A model generated the notes under the pieces. That model was given only the letters and a program-made list of their open reading frames with translations, ran no database searches and was not told where the DNA came from. Shown here one piece after another: positions 10,963-24,294 of a stretch of 64,000 bases of DNA. The stretch is from Dechloromonas hortensis. Its GTDB lineage: Bacteria; Pseudomonadota; Gammaproteobacteria; Burkholderiales; Rhodocyclaceae. The position numbers and the translations under genes are program-made. Location of the stretch: NCBI RefSeq assembly GCF_009469765.1, contig NZ_SSSQ01000005.1:62001-126000 (forward strand), read 5' to 3'. Numbering within the stretch: the first letter of the stretch is position 1; each line of letters begins with the position of its first letter.

Positions 10963-13518
10963 ATGAAATCGCGGCTGCTGGCTCGTCAGCTTCAGGAAGT
11001 TTTCGGTGGTGAGGGCGAGCCGCAGTTCAGGCAGTTGATCGATGCTGCGCGCAATGCGCAGCAGTCGGACCTGGCGCAGGGGGCCGAAAGGCTGTTGAGC
11101 CTGGTCGATTCAGTCTATGGTGCTTATGCCGGGCTGAATGGTTGGCAAAACCTGCTGTCCGGCGATGCGCTGACCGACTGGAATCTGCGCAGCGGCAATA
11201 TCGAGTCGGGTCGGCAATGGAAGGAGTTGCTGGGTTATCAGCAAGGCGATCTCGACAACTCGATTGCCCAATGGAAAAAACTGCTTCACCCGGATGACTT
11301 GCGTGAACTGCAGGTGCGGATTACGGCGCACGCGCAGAGCCAGGAGCGCTATTTCCAGGCGGAGTGCCGATTGCGGGCCCGCGACGGTAACTGGCGCTGG
11401 TTGCTGGTGCGTGGCGCGGTGGCGGCGCGCGATGCCGGCGGTGAACCGCTCAGGATGCTGGTTTTGCAGCGCGATATCAGCGATGCCAAGGCGGCCGAAG
11501 CGGCATTGATTGCCGCGAAAGAGGTGGCCGAGGCGGCCAACAAGGCGCGCGGTGCCTTTCTGGCCAACATGAGTCATGAAATCCGTACGCCAATGAACGG
11601 CATTATCGGGATGACCGAATTGGCCCTCGATACCCAATTGGATGCCGAGCAGCGCCACTATCTGCGGACGGTCAAGTCGTCTGCCGAGGCCTTGCTGACC
11701 ATCGTTAACGACATCCTTGATTTTTCAAAGATCGAAGCGGGCAAGATGCAGTTCGAGTCGCTCGCATTCTCGGTGCAGGATGTCGTGCTTGAGGCAGCAC
11801 GCGTGCTGGCGGTCAGTGCGCATAAAAAAGGCCTTGAGCTAATTGTCGATGTGCGGCCGGATGTTCCCGGGCGAGTCGTCGGCGACCCGACGCGCTTGCG
11901 GCAGGTGGTTATCAATCTTTTGGGTAATGCCATCAAGTTCACCGAGCAGGGTGAGGTGGTGCTGACGGTGGCGGTCGAGCAGGTGACGCCGGGCTCGCTG
12001 TTCCTGCGCTTTGCGATTCGCGATACCGGTATCGGCGTGCCACCCGATAAGCAGCAGGCTATTTTCGATGCCTTTTCCCAGGCGGATGTCTCGACGACGC
12101 GGCGCTTTGGCGGAACGGGGCTGGGCTTGGCGATATCGGCACGCCTAGTTCAGTTGATGGACGGAAAAATCTGGCTCGAAAGCGTGGCTGGGAAAGGTTC
12201 GGTCTTTTTCTTCACGGCACGCTTCGGCCAGGAATCATCGCCAGCCGCCTTGCCGGGAGCTGGTCAGCGCTTTCGGGGTAAGCGGGCGCTGGTGATCGAG
12301 GATAGCGCTGCGGCGGGTGGCTATTTATTGCAACTGCTCGAGTCCTGGGGGCTGCAGGTCTCGCTGGTGCTTGAGGCTGAGGCGGCGATGGCGGCGATCG
12401 AGCGCTCACGTGCGGTCGACTTCGCGTATGACTATATTTTCGCTGATGCGGGAATGGAAGCGCCGGTCGGTTTTGCGCTGGCCGATAGTTGGCGAGCCGC
12501 GGGGAAGGCTGAAAAGTTGTTGATGATGCTGACCACCGAGAATCAGCGCCACGATCTGGTGCATCTGCGCGAGCTTGGTGTTTCTGCGCATCTGGTCAAG
12601 CCGGTCGGGCCGGGTGATTTGATCGATGCGCTGGAATTGGTCAGTCAGGATGGTGCCGGGCTTGCTGCTCTGCAGTTGGCCGATTTTCAACTGGACGGGC
12701 CCAAAGAGACGGAAATGCAGGCCCTCGACATTCTTCTGGTCGAAGATAATCCGGTGAATCAGGAGTTGGCGCTGCGTATGCTTGAGAGCAAATCGCATCG
12801 CGTTGTGGTTGCCAATAATGGCGCCGAGGCGGTCGAGCAGTTCGACAACAAGCGTTTTGACGTCATCCTGATGGATATGCAGATGCCCGTGATGGGCGGG
12901 CTAGAGGCGACCGAGATCATTCGCTCCCGGGAAATGCGGCGCAGCTGGGTTATCTCGCATGCGTTTCGGCCGGTCTATATCGTGGCGATGACGGCCAATG
13001 TCATGGCCAGCGACCGCCAACTCTGTCTCGACGCGGGGATGAATGACTATGTTGCCAAGCCTTTGCGGCCGGATGTGCTTTTTTCGGCGCTGGAGCGGGC
13101 CTGTGGTGAGGCCGGGCTGGCCGATGATGGGGCGCTTCCCGATCTGGTCGTGGCGCCGGATGCTGTGCGTCTGGATCTGAAAGGGGCGTTGCATGATATT
13201 GGCGACCCCGATTTGTTCGCGACGATGGCCGGGATGCTGGTTGCCGAGTGGGACGAGCATATCGGTCGTGTGCAAAAGGCGCTGGCGGCCGGCGATGCGC
13301 CGGAGTTGCGCATGCATGCCCATACGCTGAAGAGTTTGCTGGCGATGTTTCACGCGGAAGCAGCTCGCCGTCGGGCGATGGAGCTTGAGAATGCGGTGAT
13401 GGCCGTCGAGAGTGTCGATTGGGCGGGGTGTCGGCATCTCTGTGCGGCGCTGATCGATGAGATGGCCTGCATTCGGCCGCTGATGGCCGACTTCGTGAGC
13501 ACCCGGCTAATCCCTTGA
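10963..13518 (+). CDS. Hybrid sensor histidine kinase (PAS-HisKA-HATPase-REC-REC-HPt)
   Basis: 851 residues with no membrane segments, so a cytosolic phosphorelay kinase. In order: a PAS/PAC domain at about 60-175 (L-L-H-P-D-D and R-D-G-N-W-R-W motifs), HisKA with phospho-acceptor H205 in S-H-E-I-R-T-P-M-N-G, HATPase at about 310-420 (N-A-I-K-F-T and a G-T-G-L-G-L-A-I G-box), a divergent receiver at about 440-570 with candidate D495, a canonical receiver at about 585-715 with D638 in L-M-D-M-Q-M-P, and a C-terminal HPt with H787 in H-T-L-K-S. No dedicated response regulator is adjacent, so its output partner is elsewhere. The signal is unknown. Confidence 0.93.
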   Translation: MKSRLLARQLQEVFGGEGEPQFRQLIDAARNAQQSDLAQGAERLLSLVDSVYGAYAGLNGWQNLLSGDALTDWNLRSGNIESGRQWKELLGYQQGDLDNSIAQWKKLLHPDDLRELQVRITAHAQSQERYFQAECRLRARDGNWRWLLVRGAVAARDAGGEPLRMLVLQRDISDAKAAEAALIAAKEVAEAANKARGAFLANMSHEIRTPMNGIIGMTELALDTQLDAEQRHYLRTVKSSAEALLTIVNDILDFSKIEAGKMQFESLAFSVQDVVLEAARVLAVSAHKKGLELIVDVRPDVPGRVVGDPTRLRQVVINLLGNAIKFTEQGEVVLTVAVEQVTPGSLFLRFAIRDTGIGVPPDKQQAIFDAFSQADVSTTRRFGGTGLGLAISARLVQLMDGKIWLESVAGKGSVFFFTARFGQESSPAALPGAGQRFRGKRALVIEDSAAAGGYLLQLLESWGLQVSLVLEAEAAMAAIERSRAVDFAYDYIFADAGMEAPVGFALADSWRAAGKAEKLLMMLTTENQRHDLVHLRELGVSAHLVKPVGPGDLIDALELVSQDGAGLAALQLADFQLDGPKETEMQALDILLVEDNPVNQELALRMLESKSHRVVVANNGAEAVEQFDNKRFDVILMDMQMPVMGGLEATEIIRSREMRRSWVISHAFRPVYIVAMTANVMASDRQLCLDAGMNDYVAKPLRPDVLFSALERACGEAGLADDGALPDLVVAPDAVRLDLKGALHDIGDPDLFATMAGMLVAEWDEHIGRVQKALAAGDAPELRMHAHTLKSLLAMFHAEAARRRAMELENAVMAVESVDWAGCRHLCAALIDEMACIRPLMADFVSTRLIP

Positions 13519-13520
13519 GT

Positions 13521-13550
13521 TTGCCTGAAAAGGCACTTTTCGGCTAAAAT
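13521..13550 (+). promoter_or_regulatory. Sigma-70 promoter for carAB
   Basis: TTGCCT (13521-13526) and TAAAAT (13545-13550) are separated by 18 bp, directly after the kinase stop codon. Transcription would start near 13557, leaving a leader of about 78 nt before the preferred carA start. Confidence 0.6.
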
Positions 13551-13568
13551 AGAAAGGTTAAAAAGCAC

Positions 13569-13596
13569 AAGCGGGGAGGCGCAAGCCTTCCCGCTT
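13569..13596 (+). promoter_or_regulatory. GNRA-capped hairpin in the carA leader
   Basis: A 12-bp stem (aagcggggaggc / gccttcccgctt, one G-T pair) closes on the loop GCAA, a GNRA tetraloop. It begins about 12 nt into the predicted transcript and ends five bases before the in-frame ATG at 13602. No T run follows, so it is not an ordinary terminator. It may set mRNA stability or translation of carA. Confidence 0.6.
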
Positions 13597-13634
13597 GGCA
13601 CATGAATAAGCAGAAAATACTAGGAGAGCCGGTC

Positions 13635-14792
13635 GTGTCGTTGCTGCCCTCATTTACCCCCGCCATTCTCGCCCTCGCCGACGGAACGGTTTTCAAGGGC
13701 CAATCCATCGGCGCTGATGGCGTTACCAGCGGTGAGGTGGTGTTCAACACCGCCATGTCCGGCTACCAGGAGATCCTTACCGATCCTTCCTACTGCCGGC
13801 AAATCGTCACGCTGACTTATCCGCATATCGGTAACACCGGTTGCAATGCGGAGGACTTCGAGTCCGCTGCCAATTACGCTGCCGGCCTGGTCATTCGCGA
13901 CCTGCCGCTCGTGGCGTCCAACTGGCGTACCCAGGACGACCTGTCGTCCTACCTGAAAAAACACGGCATCGTCGCCATTGCCGGCATCGATACCCGCAAG
14001 CTGACCCGCATCCTGCGCGAAAAGGGAGCCCAGGCCGGCTGTATTCTGGCCGGTGAGGCCGACGAGTCGAAGGCGCTGGCCATGGCCCGGGCTTTCCCGG
14101 GGCTGAATGGCATGGATCTGGCTAAGGTGGTTTCCGCCAAGGCTGGGTATGACTGGAATGAAGGCGAATGGACCTTGACCGGCTACGGCCAGGGCCCGGC
14201 GCCGCGTTTCCATGTCGTTGCCTACGATTTTGGCGTCAAGCGCAATATTCTGCGCATGCTGGCCCAGCGTGGCGTCAAGCTGACCGTCGTGCCGGCCCAG
14301 ACGCCGGCTGCCGATGTGCTGGCCATGAAGCCTGATGGTATCTTTCTGTCGAATGGCCCGGGTGATCCGGAGCCTTGTGACTACGCCATTGCCGCCATCC
14401 GCGAGTTCCTTGAGCGTGGCATTCCGACCTTCGGTATCTGCCTCGGCCATCAGTTGCTGGCCCTGGCCTCCGGCGCGAAGACGATGAAGATGAAGTTCGG
14501 TCACCACGGTGCCAACCATCCGGTCAAGGACATGGATAGCGGTCAGGTGTTGATCACCAGCCAGAACCACGGTTTTGCCGCCGATATCGATTCGCTGCCG
14601 GCCAACCTGCGGGTGACACACGTTTCCCTGTTCGATGGTTCGCTGCAAGGCCTCGCCCGCACCGATGTGCCGGCTTTCTCCTTTCAGGGCCACCCGGAAG
14701 CGAGCCCCGGACCGCACGATGTTGCCTATCTCTTCGACCGCTTCCTCGACACCATGACGCGCGGTATGGCCGCGTTGCAACCGGCGAAATAA
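13635..14792 (+). CDS. carA: Carbamoyl phosphate synthase small subunit
   Basis: 385 residues from the GTG at 13635. This start is preferred because AGGAG (13622-13626) lies 8 bases upstream and the product then begins at the family's normal N-terminus, a few residues before A-I-L-A-L-A-D-G-T. An in-frame ATG at 13602 has no comparable ribosome site and would add 11 residues. CarA is the glutaminase subunit that feeds ammonia to CarB for arginine and pyrimidine synthesis. The class I amidotransferase nucleophile is in G-I-C-L-G-H-Q, and the His/Glu pair is in [12 protein letters not shown]. carB follows after 11 bp. Confidence 0.95.
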   Translation: MSLLPSFTPAILALADGTVFKGQSIGADGVTSGEVVFNTAMSGYQEILTDPSYCRQIVTLTYPHIGNTGCNAEDFESAANYAAGLVIRDLPLVASNWRTQDDLSSYLKKHGIVAIAGIDTRKLTRILREKGAQAGCILAGEADESKALAMARAFPGLNGMDLAKVVSAKAGYDWNEGEWTLTGYGQGPAPRFHVVAYDFGVKRNILRMLAQRGVKLTVVPAQTPAADVLAMKPDGIFLSNGPGDPEPCDYAIAAIREFLERGIPTFGICLGHQLLALASGAKTMKMKFGHHGANHPVKDMDSGQVLITSQNHGFAADIDSLPANLRVTHVSLFDGSLQGLARTDVPAFSFQGHPEASPGPHDVAYLFDRFLDTMTRGMAALQPAK

Positions 14793-14803
14793 GCGAGAAA
14801 CAT

Positions 14804-18010
<3,207 letters not shown>

Positions 18011-18020
18011 GACGAACCCG

Positions 18021-18065
18021 AAACCGCCGGGTGGCCCCTCGCTGGGCGCCGGCGGTTTTGCTTTT
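18021..18065 (+). terminator. Stem-loop between carB and greA
   Basis: AAACCGCC pairs with GGCGGTTT across a GC-rich interior that can itself pair (ggcccc.../...gggcgcc), followed by TTTTGCTTTTG. It is a plausible, perhaps leaky, intrinsic terminator for carAB. Confidence 0.5.
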
Positions 18066-18078
18066 GCTGGAAGATATG

Positions 18079-18555
18079 ATGAGTAAAGTTCCGTTGACCG
18101 TGGCTGGTGCCGAAAGACTGCGCGAAGAATTGCATCGTTTGAAGACGGTTGATCGTCCTTGGGTGATCGCGGCAATCGCCGAAGCGCGCTCGCATGGCGA
18201 CCTCTCCGAAAATGCCGAGTACGACGCTGCGAAGGAGCGCCAGGGCTTCATCGAAGGGCGTATTCAGGAAGTCGAAGGCAAGTTGTCGAATGCCCAAATC
18301 ATCGACCCGAAGTTGCTGGATGCTGATGGGCGCTGCGTTTTTGGCGCAACGGTCGATCTTGAGGATCAGGACTCCGGTGATGCGGTGACTTACCAGATCG
18401 TTGGTGAGGACGAGGCAGATATCAAGGCCGGCAAACTATCGGTCAGCTCGCCGCTGGCCCGCGCCCTGATTGGCAAGTATGCCGGCGATATCGCCCAGGT
18501 GCAGGCGCCGGGTGGTATTCGCGAATACGAAATCATCGACGTTCGCTACGAATAA
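18079..18555 (+). CDS. greA: Transcription elongation factor GreA
   Basis: 158 residues, exactly the usual size. The N-terminal coiled coil carries the acidic tip motif D-L-S-E-N-A-E-Y that reaches into the RNA polymerase secondary channel and stimulates cleavage of backtracked RNA. The C-terminal FKBP-like domain ends in Y-E-I-I-D-V-R-Y. Tandem ATGs lie at 18076 and 18079; the second gives M-S-K-V-P-L-T, the family N-terminus. The DUF4149 gene follows by 7 bp. Confidence 0.96.
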   Translation: MSKVPLTVAGAERLREELHRLKTVDRPWVIAAIAEARSHGDLSENAEYDAAKERQGFIEGRIQEVEGKLSNAQIIDPKLLDADGRCVFGATVDLEDQDSGDAVTYQIVGEDEADIKAGKLSVSSPLARALIGKYAGDIAQVQAPGGIREYEIIDVRYE

Positions 18556-18562
18556 TTCGGCA

Positions 18563-19024
18563 ATGCGCAGGCTGGCCGATGCCCTCTATATCATTGCCAT
18601 CACGCTTTGGGTGGGTGGTTTGTGGGCCATCGGCTACCTGGCGGCACCGGTCTTGTTCACCAGTCTGGGTGACCGGCAACTGGCCGGGGTCGTTGCTGGG
18701 AAACTATTTGCGCTGATCGGCTGGGTCGGTCTGGGCTGCGCGGCTTATCTGTTACTTTTTCTGGTGCTGCGCTGGGGCGGCCGCTTTTTCAAGAGTGGCG
18801 TCTTCTGGCTGGTCCTGGTGATGGCCTTGATGACCCTGGCCAGTCAGTTCGGCATTCAGCCGCTGATGGTTCAGCTAAAAGCTGATGCCTTGCCGCGCGA
18901 GGTTATGGAAAGCGTGCTGCGTGACCGCTTTGTCGCTTGGCACGGCATCTCCAGCATCCTCTACCTGGTGCAGAGTCTGCTGGGAGCATGGCTTGTCGTG
19001 TGGAGCAGCCGAGGGCTGAAGTGA
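18563..19024 (+). CDS. DUF4149 domain membrane protein
   Basis: 153 residues with four predicted membrane helices (about 5-30, 45-70, 78-98, 125-148). It matches the DUF4149 type by its start (L-Y-I-I-A-I-T-L-W-V-G-G-L-W) and by the W-H-G-I-S before the last helix. Function is unknown. Presence next to greA and facing yhbY is a common betaproteobacterial arrangement. Its stop codon touches the yhbY stop with no intergenic base (TGATCA). Confidence 0.8.
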   Translation: MRRLADALYIIAITLWVGGLWAIGYLAAPVLFTSLGDRQLAGVVAGKLFALIGWVGLGCAAYLLLFLVLRWGGRFFKSGVFWLVLVMALMTLASQFGIQPLMVQLKADALPREVMESVLRDRFVAWHGISSILYLVQSLLGAWLVVWSSRGLK

Positions 19025-19384
19025 TCAGCCCTGGAAGCTGCGCTTGGTACGACGAGGGGCAGAGGCAGCGCGCGATTTTGCGCTTTGAGTGCCGTTGACC
19101 GCAGCACCCTCGCCAGCGGCAGGACGCCAGACGATCAGCAGCTTGCCGATGTGTTGAACGGGGGCAGCGTGAAGTTCGGCGCAAATCTGTTCAAGATAGG
19201 CAATGCGGTTCTCGCGGCTGTCGCCATAGACACGAATCTTGATCAGCTGGTGGGCCTTGAGATTGATGTCGATTTCTTTGAGGACTGACTCGGTCAGGCC
19301 ATTTTCGGCAATCGAGACAACAGGATCCAGATTGTGGGCGCGGGCGCGAAGTTCACGGCGCTCGATAGATGATAATTGCGGCAT
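19025..19384 (-). CDS. yhbY: YhbY/CRM-domain RNA-binding protein
   Basis: 119 residues. The CRM domain spans about residues 5-95, with conserved [19 protein letters not shown] and the [11 protein letters not shown] strand, then a basic, Ala/Ser-rich tail. The E. coli homologue associates with pre-50S ribosomal particles. It is divergent from rlmE, a 23S rRNA methyltransferase, by 31 bp, which fits a shared role in large-subunit maturation. Confidence 0.93.
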   Translation of the reverse strand: MPQLSSIERRELRARAHNLDPVVSIAENGLTESVLKEIDINLKAHQLIKIRVYGDSRENRIAYLEQICAELHAAPVQHIGKLLIVWRPAAGEGAAVNGTQSAKSRAASAPRRTKRSFQG

Positions 19385-19415
19385 AGTAAACCTTTCAAAA
19401 ACGGCATTTTACCGA

Positions 19416-20033
19416 ATGGCTATAACCAGGACCAGCAAAGCTTGGATGCGGGAGCATATTAATGATCCCTATGTCCAGTTGGCGAAAAAGGAAGGCTGGC
19501 GTTCTCGTGCTGCTTTCAAGTTGATGGAGATCGATGACAAGGATCGCCTGTTGAGGCGTGGCGAGGTTGTCGTCGATCTTGGCGCGACCCCGGGTGGGTG
19601 GTCGCAGGTTGCGGTCAAGCGGGTTGGCGATGGCGGCCTTGTCCTGGCGCTGGACCTGCTTGAGATGGAGCCGATTCACGGAGTTGATTTCATTCAGGGG
19701 GATTTTCGTGAAGAGGACGTCCTGAAAAAACTCGAGGAAAAGCTCGGGAGTAGGCGTGTGGGGCTTGTAATGTCCGACATGGCCCCCAATATGTCGGGTG
19801 TGCCTATGGTTGATCAGGCGCGGGTTATGTATCTGGCTGAGCTTGGACTGGAGTTTTCTAAAGCTCATTTGAAACCGGATGGTGCTTTTCTGGTCAAAGT
19901 TTTTCAGGGAACTGATTACGAAAATTTTCTCCGTTCTATGCGCGAAGCGTTCAAGACTGTCGTGGTCCGTAAGCCAGATGCGTCTCGGGACCGAAGCGCC
20001 GAGCTTTATTTGCTCGGTCGTGTGTTGCGTTGA
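19416..20033 (+). CDS. rlmE: 23S rRNA 2'-O-ribose U2552 methyltransferase
   Basis: 205 residues (also called FtsJ/RrmJ). The SAM-binding motif is [13 protein letters not shown]. The K-D-K-E catalytic tetrad is visible: Lys in A-A-F-K-L, Asp in M-S-D-M-A-P-N, Lys in F-L-V-K-V-F-Q-G and Glu in S-A-E-L-Y. The frame is open 59 codons further upstream, but that part overlaps yhbY on the other strand; the ATG at 19416 gives the family N-terminus. It precedes ftsH by 55 bp, a conserved pairing. Confidence 0.96.
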   Translation: MAITRTSKAWMREHINDPYVQLAKKEGWRSRAAFKLMEIDDKDRLLRRGEVVVDLGATPGGWSQVAVKRVGDGGLVLALDLLEMEPIHGVDFIQGDFREEDVLKKLEEKLGSRRVGLVMSDMAPNMSGVPMVDQARVMYLAELGLEFSKAHLKPDGAFLVKVFQGTDYENFLRSMREAFKTVVVRKPDASRDRSAELYLLGRVLR

Positions 20034-20041
20034 AAGTTGTG

Positions 20042-20047
20042 TATAAA
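20042..20047 (+). promoter_or_regulatory. Possible -10 element for ftsH
   Basis: TATAAA lies about 40 bp before the ftsH start. No good -35 is found 16-18 bp upstream, so this is only a candidate for the heat-shock or housekeeping promoter that often precedes ftsH. Confidence 0.3.
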
Positions 20048-20088
20048 ATGGCGTTTTTATCGCTCTACGCTGTAGAAGGAGAGCAAGC

Positions 20089-21969
20089 TTGAACAACATG
20101 TTCAAAAACCTCGCAATCTGGCTGGTCATTGGTCTCGTGCTGATGACAGTATTCAACCAATTCAATACCCGTCAGGTCGCACAAGGCTCGATCGAGTACT
20201 CCCAGTTCATTGAAGAAGTGAAACAGGGGCGCATCAACAAGGTGGTCATGGAAGGTCGCACGCTCAAGGCGACGACGACCGATGGCAAGCGTATTACCTC
20301 TTACGCCCCGCCGGATCTCTGGCTGGTTTCCGACTTGCTGAAAAACGGCGTCAAGATCGAGGCCAAGCCCGAAGAAGAGCCATCCTTCCTGATGAGCATT
20401 TTTGTTAGCTGGTTCCCGATGCTGCTGCTCATCGGTGTCTGGGTCTTCTTCATGCGCCAGATGCAGGGCGGCGGCAAGGGCGGAGCCTTCTCCTTCGGCA
20501 AGTCGAAGGCGAGAATGACCGACGAAGCCCAGAACACCATTACCTTTGTCGATGTCGCCGGTTGCGACGAAGCCAAGGAAGAAGTCCAGGAAATTGTCGA
20601 TTTCCTCCGCGACCCCTCCAAGTTCCAGAAGCTCGGCGGCCGCATCCCCAAGGGCGTGCTGATGGTTGGTAGCCCGGGTACCGGCAAAACACTTCTTGCC
20701 AAGGCAATTGCCGGCGAAGCCAAGGTGCCGTTCTTCAGTATTTCTGGCTCCGACTTCGTCGAAATGTTCGTTGGTGTCGGTGCGGCCCGCGTTCGCGACA
20801 TGTTCGAGAATGCCAAGAAGCACGCTCCCTGCATTATCTTCATTGATGAAATCGATGCGGTCGGTCGTCATCGCGGTGCTGGTCTGGGGGGCGGTAATGA
20901 TGAGCGCGAGCAGACCCTGAACCAGTTGCTGGTTGAAATGGATGGTTTTGAAGGGCATTCGGGCATCATCGTCATTGCTGCGACTAATCGTCCGGACATT
21001 CTCGATCCGGCGCTGCTTCGACCGGGCCGCTTCGACCGTCAGGTCGTCGTGCCACTGCCGGACATCCGGGGTCGCGAAGAGATTCTCAAGGTTCACATGC
21101 GCAAGGTGCCGATTGCGGGTGACGTCAAGGCTGACATCATCGCTCGCGGAACGCCCGGCTTCTCCGGAGCGGATCTGGCCAATCTGGTCAATGAGGCGGC
21201 GTTGTTTGCGGCGCGTGGTAGCAAGCGCCTGGTGGATATGGAGGATTTCGAAAAAGCCAAGGACAAGATCATGATGGGCGCCGAGCGCCGCAGCATGGTA
21301 ATGACCGAGGATGAGAAGATGAACACCGCCTACCATGAGTCGGGGCATGCGGTTGTTGCCAAGCTGGTGCCGAAGTCTGACCCGGTTCACAAAGTAACGA
21401 TCATTCCGCGCGGACGGGCTTTGGGGCTGACCATGCAGCTACCGGAGCAGGATCGCTATGCCTATGATCGCGAATATCTGATGAGCCGGATTGCTGTCCT
21501 TTTCGGTGGTCGTGTTGCTGAAGAGTTGTTCATGAATCAGATGACCACCGGCGCCTCGAACGATTTTGAGCGCGCCACCGCGATGGCTCGGGATATGGTG
21601 ACCCGTTACGGGATGTCCGATCTGGGTGTGATGGTTTACGGCGAAAATGACGGTGAAGTGTTTCTAGGTCGTTCGGTAACGCAACACAAGAATGTTTCGG
21701 AGGCGACGATGCAGAAGGTTGATGCTGAGATTCGCCGGATTATTGATGAGCAGTACGCGCTGGCTCGCAAGCTGCTGGAAGAGAATCGTGACAAGGTTGA
21801 AGCCATGACCAAGGCCTTGCTGGAATGGGAGACCATTGATGCCGAGCAGATCGACGACATCATGGATGGCAAGCCGCCGCGTCCGCCGAAGCCTTCGCAA
21901 AGCGCGCCCCGTCCTTCCCGGTCGGATAACACGCCGGGGGCTGAGCCAACAGCCACCGCAACAGCTTGA
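20089..21969 (+). CDS. ftsH: ATP-dependent zinc metalloprotease FtsH
   Basis: 626 residues, inner membrane. TM1 is at about 5-23 and TM2 at about 103-122. The AAA domain has Walker A G-S-P-G-T-G-K-T at 194-201 and Walker B I-I-F-I-D-E-I-D. The zinc protease motif H-E-S-G-H is at 416-420. FtsH degrades misfolded membrane proteins and regulators such as LpxC. The start is taken as TTG at 20089, because AAGGAG ends 7 bases before it; the ATG at 20098, three codons on, is too far from that site. The Pro/Ser-rich C-terminal tail is typical. Confidence 0.96.
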   Translation: MNNMFKNLAIWLVIGLVLMTVFNQFNTRQVAQGSIEYSQFIEEVKQGRINKVVMEGRTLKATTTDGKRITSYAPPDLWLVSDLLKNGVKIEAKPEEEPSFLMSIFVSWFPMLLLIGVWVFFMRQMQGGGKGGAFSFGKSKARMTDEAQNTITFVDVAGCDEAKEEVQEIVDFLRDPSKFQKLGGRIPKGVLMVGSPGTGKTLLAKAIAGEAKVPFFSISGSDFVEMFVGVGAARVRDMFENAKKHAPCIIFIDEIDAVGRHRGAGLGGGNDEREQTLNQLLVEMDGFEGHSGIIVIAATNRPDILDPALLRPGRFDRQVVVPLPDIRGREEILKVHMRKVPIAGDVKADIIARGTPGFSGADLANLVNEAALFAARGSKRLVDMEDFEKAKDKIMMGAERRSMVMTEDEKMNTAYHESGHAVVAKLVPKSDPVHKVTIIPRGRALGLTMQLPEQDRYAYDREYLMSRIAVLFGGRVAEELFMNQMTTGASNDFERATAMARDMVTRYGMSDLGVMVYGENDGEVFLGRSVTQHKNVSEATMQKVDAEIRRIIDEQYALARKLLEENRDKVEAMTKALLEWETIDAEQIDDIMDGKPPRPPKPSQSAPRPSRSDNTPGAEPTATATA

Positions 21970-21987
21970 TACGCTGAGTTTCATAAC

Positions 21988-22014
21988 AGCCGGGAGCTTG
22001 CTTCCGGCTTTTTT
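21988..22014 (+). terminator. Intrinsic terminator after ftsH
   Basis: agccggga / ttccggct stem with a gcttgc loop, followed by TTTTTT. It separates ftsH from folP. Confidence 0.85.
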
Positions 22015-22025
22015 ATTTTATAGCC

Positions 22026-22865
22026 ATGTCAATTCTTCATTGCGGCCGTTTTCGGCTCAACCTGGATCGCCCATTGCTGATGGGTATCGTCAATCTGACA
22101 CCAGATTCCTTTTCAAGTGATGGCGTGAGTAATGATATTGAGCGAGCGGTTGCGCATGCGCGCCATCAGCTTGATGCTGGCGCGGATATCCTTGATATCG
22201 GCGCCGAGTCGTCGCGGCCAGGTGCGATCCCAACGCCGGCTGACGAGGAGTTGCGCCGTTTGTTGCCGGTATTGCATCGGATTGCTGACTGGGGGGTGCC
22301 GGTTTCGGTCGATACCTACAAGCCGGCTGTCATGCGGGAGGCAATAGCGGCGGGGGCCTCTCTTTTCAATGATATTACCGGCTTGCGTGATCCGACATCG
22401 ATGGATCTGCTGCGTGACAGTGATTGCGCAGTCTGCATCATGCACATGCAAGGGGAGCCTGGCGGCATGCAGCAAGCGCCGCGTTACGAAAACGTGGTCG
22501 CTGAGGTTCATGATTATCTTCTTGAGAGGGCTGACGCTTGCCTGCAGGCGGGGATTGTTAAGGAGCGTGTGATTCTTGATCCAGGCTTTGGTTTTGGCAA
22601 AACGCTTGATCACAATCTGGCTCTTTTTCGTGCGTTGGCCGCGCTTGGTGAAGCCGGATACCCGTTGTTGGTCGGTGTATCTCGAAAGACCATGCTGGGG
22701 GCAATTACTGGTAGGGCTGTCGATGGGCGTCAGGCGGCAAGTGTTGCAGGTGCGATGTTGGCTGCCCAAAAAGGTGCGAAAATATTGCGAGTGCATGACG
22801 TCGCGGCAACCCGCGATGCCTTGAAAGTCATGGCGGCAATCGAACAGGGAGTGTTCTGTGAGTAG
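22026..22865 (+). CDS. folP: Dihydropteroate synthase
   Basis: 279 residues. It condenses p-aminobenzoate with dihydropterin pyrophosphate in folate synthesis and is the sulfonamide target. Signatures are [12 protein letters not shown] near the N-terminus, [11 protein letters not shown] (pterin/PABA site), D-P-G-F-G-F-G-K-T and the G-V-S-R-K block. Its 3' end overlaps glmM by 8 bases, so the two are translationally coupled, as in many proteobacteria. Confidence 0.96.
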   Translation: MSILHCGRFRLNLDRPLLMGIVNLTPDSFSSDGVSNDIERAVAHARHQLDAGADILDIGAESSRPGAIPTPADEELRRLLPVLHRIADWGVPVSVDTYKPAVMREAIAAGASLFNDITGLRDPTSMDLLRDSDCAVCIMHMQGEPGGMQQAPRYENVVAEVHDYLLERADACLQAGIVKERVILDPGFGFGKTLDHNLALFRALAALGEAGYPLLVGVSRKTMLGAITGRAVDGRQAASVAGAMLAAQKGAKILRVHDVAATRDALKVMAAIEQGVFCE

Positions 22866-24216
22866 AAAATATTTTGGGACAGATGGAATCCGCGGTAGGG
22901 TCGGGCAGGCTCCGATTACGCCTGACTTCGTGATGCGCCTCGGTTACGCTGCGGGCAAAGTTTTGCTGGAAAACACCGCGATGACGGCGGGTGAGCGCCC
23001 ATCGGTGCTGATTGGCAAGGACACCCGGCTTTCCGGCTATATGCTGGAGTCGGCGCTTGAGGCTGGCTTTGCCGCTGCCGGTGTCGATGTATGTCTGGTT
23101 GGCCCGATGCCAACCCCGGCTATCGCCTACCTGACCCGAGCCTTGCGTTTGCAGGCAGGGATCGTGATTTCAGCTTCGCATAACCCGTACTACGATAACG
23201 GAATAAAGTTTTTCTCGGCCCAGGGTACGAAGCTGCCGGATGCGATGGAGCGAGCCATTGAGGGGTTGATTGATCAGCCCATGCAGTGCGTGACCTCTGC
23301 CGATCTGGGTAGGGCGCGGCGTATCGATGATGCGCGTGGGAGGTATATCGAGTTTTGCAAGAGTACCTTTCCGAATGATCTCGATCTGCGCGGCCTGAAA
23401 ATCGTCGTTGACTGTGCTCATGGGGCGGCATATCAAACTGCACCTGATGTATTTCACGAGCTCGGCGCTGAAGTTACGACCGTCGGGACTCAGCCGAACG
23501 GATTGAATATAAATGACGGCGTCGGTGCGACTGCGCCGAAGGCGCTGATTGATGCTGTGCTGGCTCAGCGGGCCGATCTGGGTATTGCACTTGATGGCGA
23601 TGCCGACCGAATTCAAATGGTGGATGCCGATGGTTGTCTTTATGATGGCGACCAACTGCTGTATGCCATTGTCTGTGGACGTGCGCGGCATGGGAAAGTG
23701 GCCGGCGTGGTCGGTACCTTGATGACCAATCTTGCGCTGGAACATGCTTTGGCGCGGATGGATATTCCTTTTGCGCGGGCGGCGGTCGGTGATCGTTATG
23801 TCGTAGAGATGTTAAACGAACGTGGTTGGCTGTTTGGCGGCGAAAATTCCGGACACATCCTTGCGCTTGATCGCCACACTACGGGGGATGGTACGGTTGC
23901 TGCGCTTCAGGTGCTGGCTGCTTTGCGCGAGTCAGCGGGGACGCTAAAGGGGTTGCTGGCGGGCCTTCAGTTGTATCCCCAGAAACTAATCAATGTTCCG
24001 ATTTCGAAGGGCTTTCCGTGGCAGGATGATCCTTCGATTCAAATGGTTCTTGTCGAGATCGAGCGTAGGATGTCCGGATCTGGGCGTGTTCTTTTGCGAG
24101 CTTCGGGAACTGAGCCCTTGCTGCGTGTGATGGTGGAGGGGGAGAGTGCCGAGCAGGTTTTGGTGGCGGCGGAAGAGTTGGCTTCGGTGGTGAGGGCGGC
24201 GGTGCAATCAAGTTGA
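22858..24216 (+). CDS. glmM: Phosphoglucosamine mutase
   Basis: 452 residues. It converts glucosamine-6-phosphate to glucosamine-1-phosphate for peptidoglycan and LPS synthesis. The phosphoserine loop I-S-A-S-H-N-P has its active Ser at about 107; the metal loop is D-G-D-A-D-R; the sugar loop G-E-N-S-G-H-I and the phosphate loop [11 protein letters not shown] follow. The start codon is a GTG inside the end of folP, giving [12 protein letters not shown] as the family N-terminus. Confidence 0.96.
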   Translation: MSRKYFGTDGIRGRVGQAPITPDFVMRLGYAAGKVLLENTAMTAGERPSVLIGKDTRLSGYMLESALEAGFAAAGVDVCLVGPMPTPAIAYLTRALRLQAGIVISASHNPYYDNGIKFFSAQGTKLPDAMERAIEGLIDQPMQCVTSADLGRARRIDDARGRYIEFCKSTFPNDLDLRGLKIVVDCAHGAAYQTAPDVFHELGAEVTTVGTQPNGLNINDGVGATAPKALIDAVLAQRADLGIALDGDADRIQMVDADGCLYDGDQLLYAIVCGRARHGKVAGVVGTLMTNLALEHALARMDIPFARAAVGDRYVVEMLNERGWLFGGENSGHILALDRHTTGDGTVAALQVLAALRESAGTLKGLLAGLQLYPQKLINVPISKGFPWQDDPSIQMVLVEIERRMSGSGRVLLRASGTEPLLRVMVEGESAEQVLVAAEELASVVRAAVQSS

Positions 24217-24229
24217 AGATGCGCTTGCC

Positions 24230-24259
24230 TTGACCGAAAATCGTGCTCCCGGCTATAAT
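24230..24259 (+). promoter_or_regulatory. Strong sigma-70 promoter for tpiA-secG
   Basis: TTGACC (24230-24235) and a perfect TATAAT (24254-24259) are 18 bp apart, with the tpiA ATG 36 bp after the -10. It is one of the best consensus matches in the window and may also serve the downstream tRNA and nuo genes by read-through. Confidence 0.75.
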
Positions 24260-24294
24260 CCAAAGGTTTTTCGCCATAAAAGATCAGCCAATTC

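Noticed and set aside
11043-11063. TGCTGCGC-N5-GCGCAGCA inverted repeat resembling the pta/fabI operator
   Set aside because: It lies inside the hybrid kinase coding sequence (Ala-Arg-Asn-Ala region) and has longer arms with different inner bases; a coding coincidence in GC-rich DNA.
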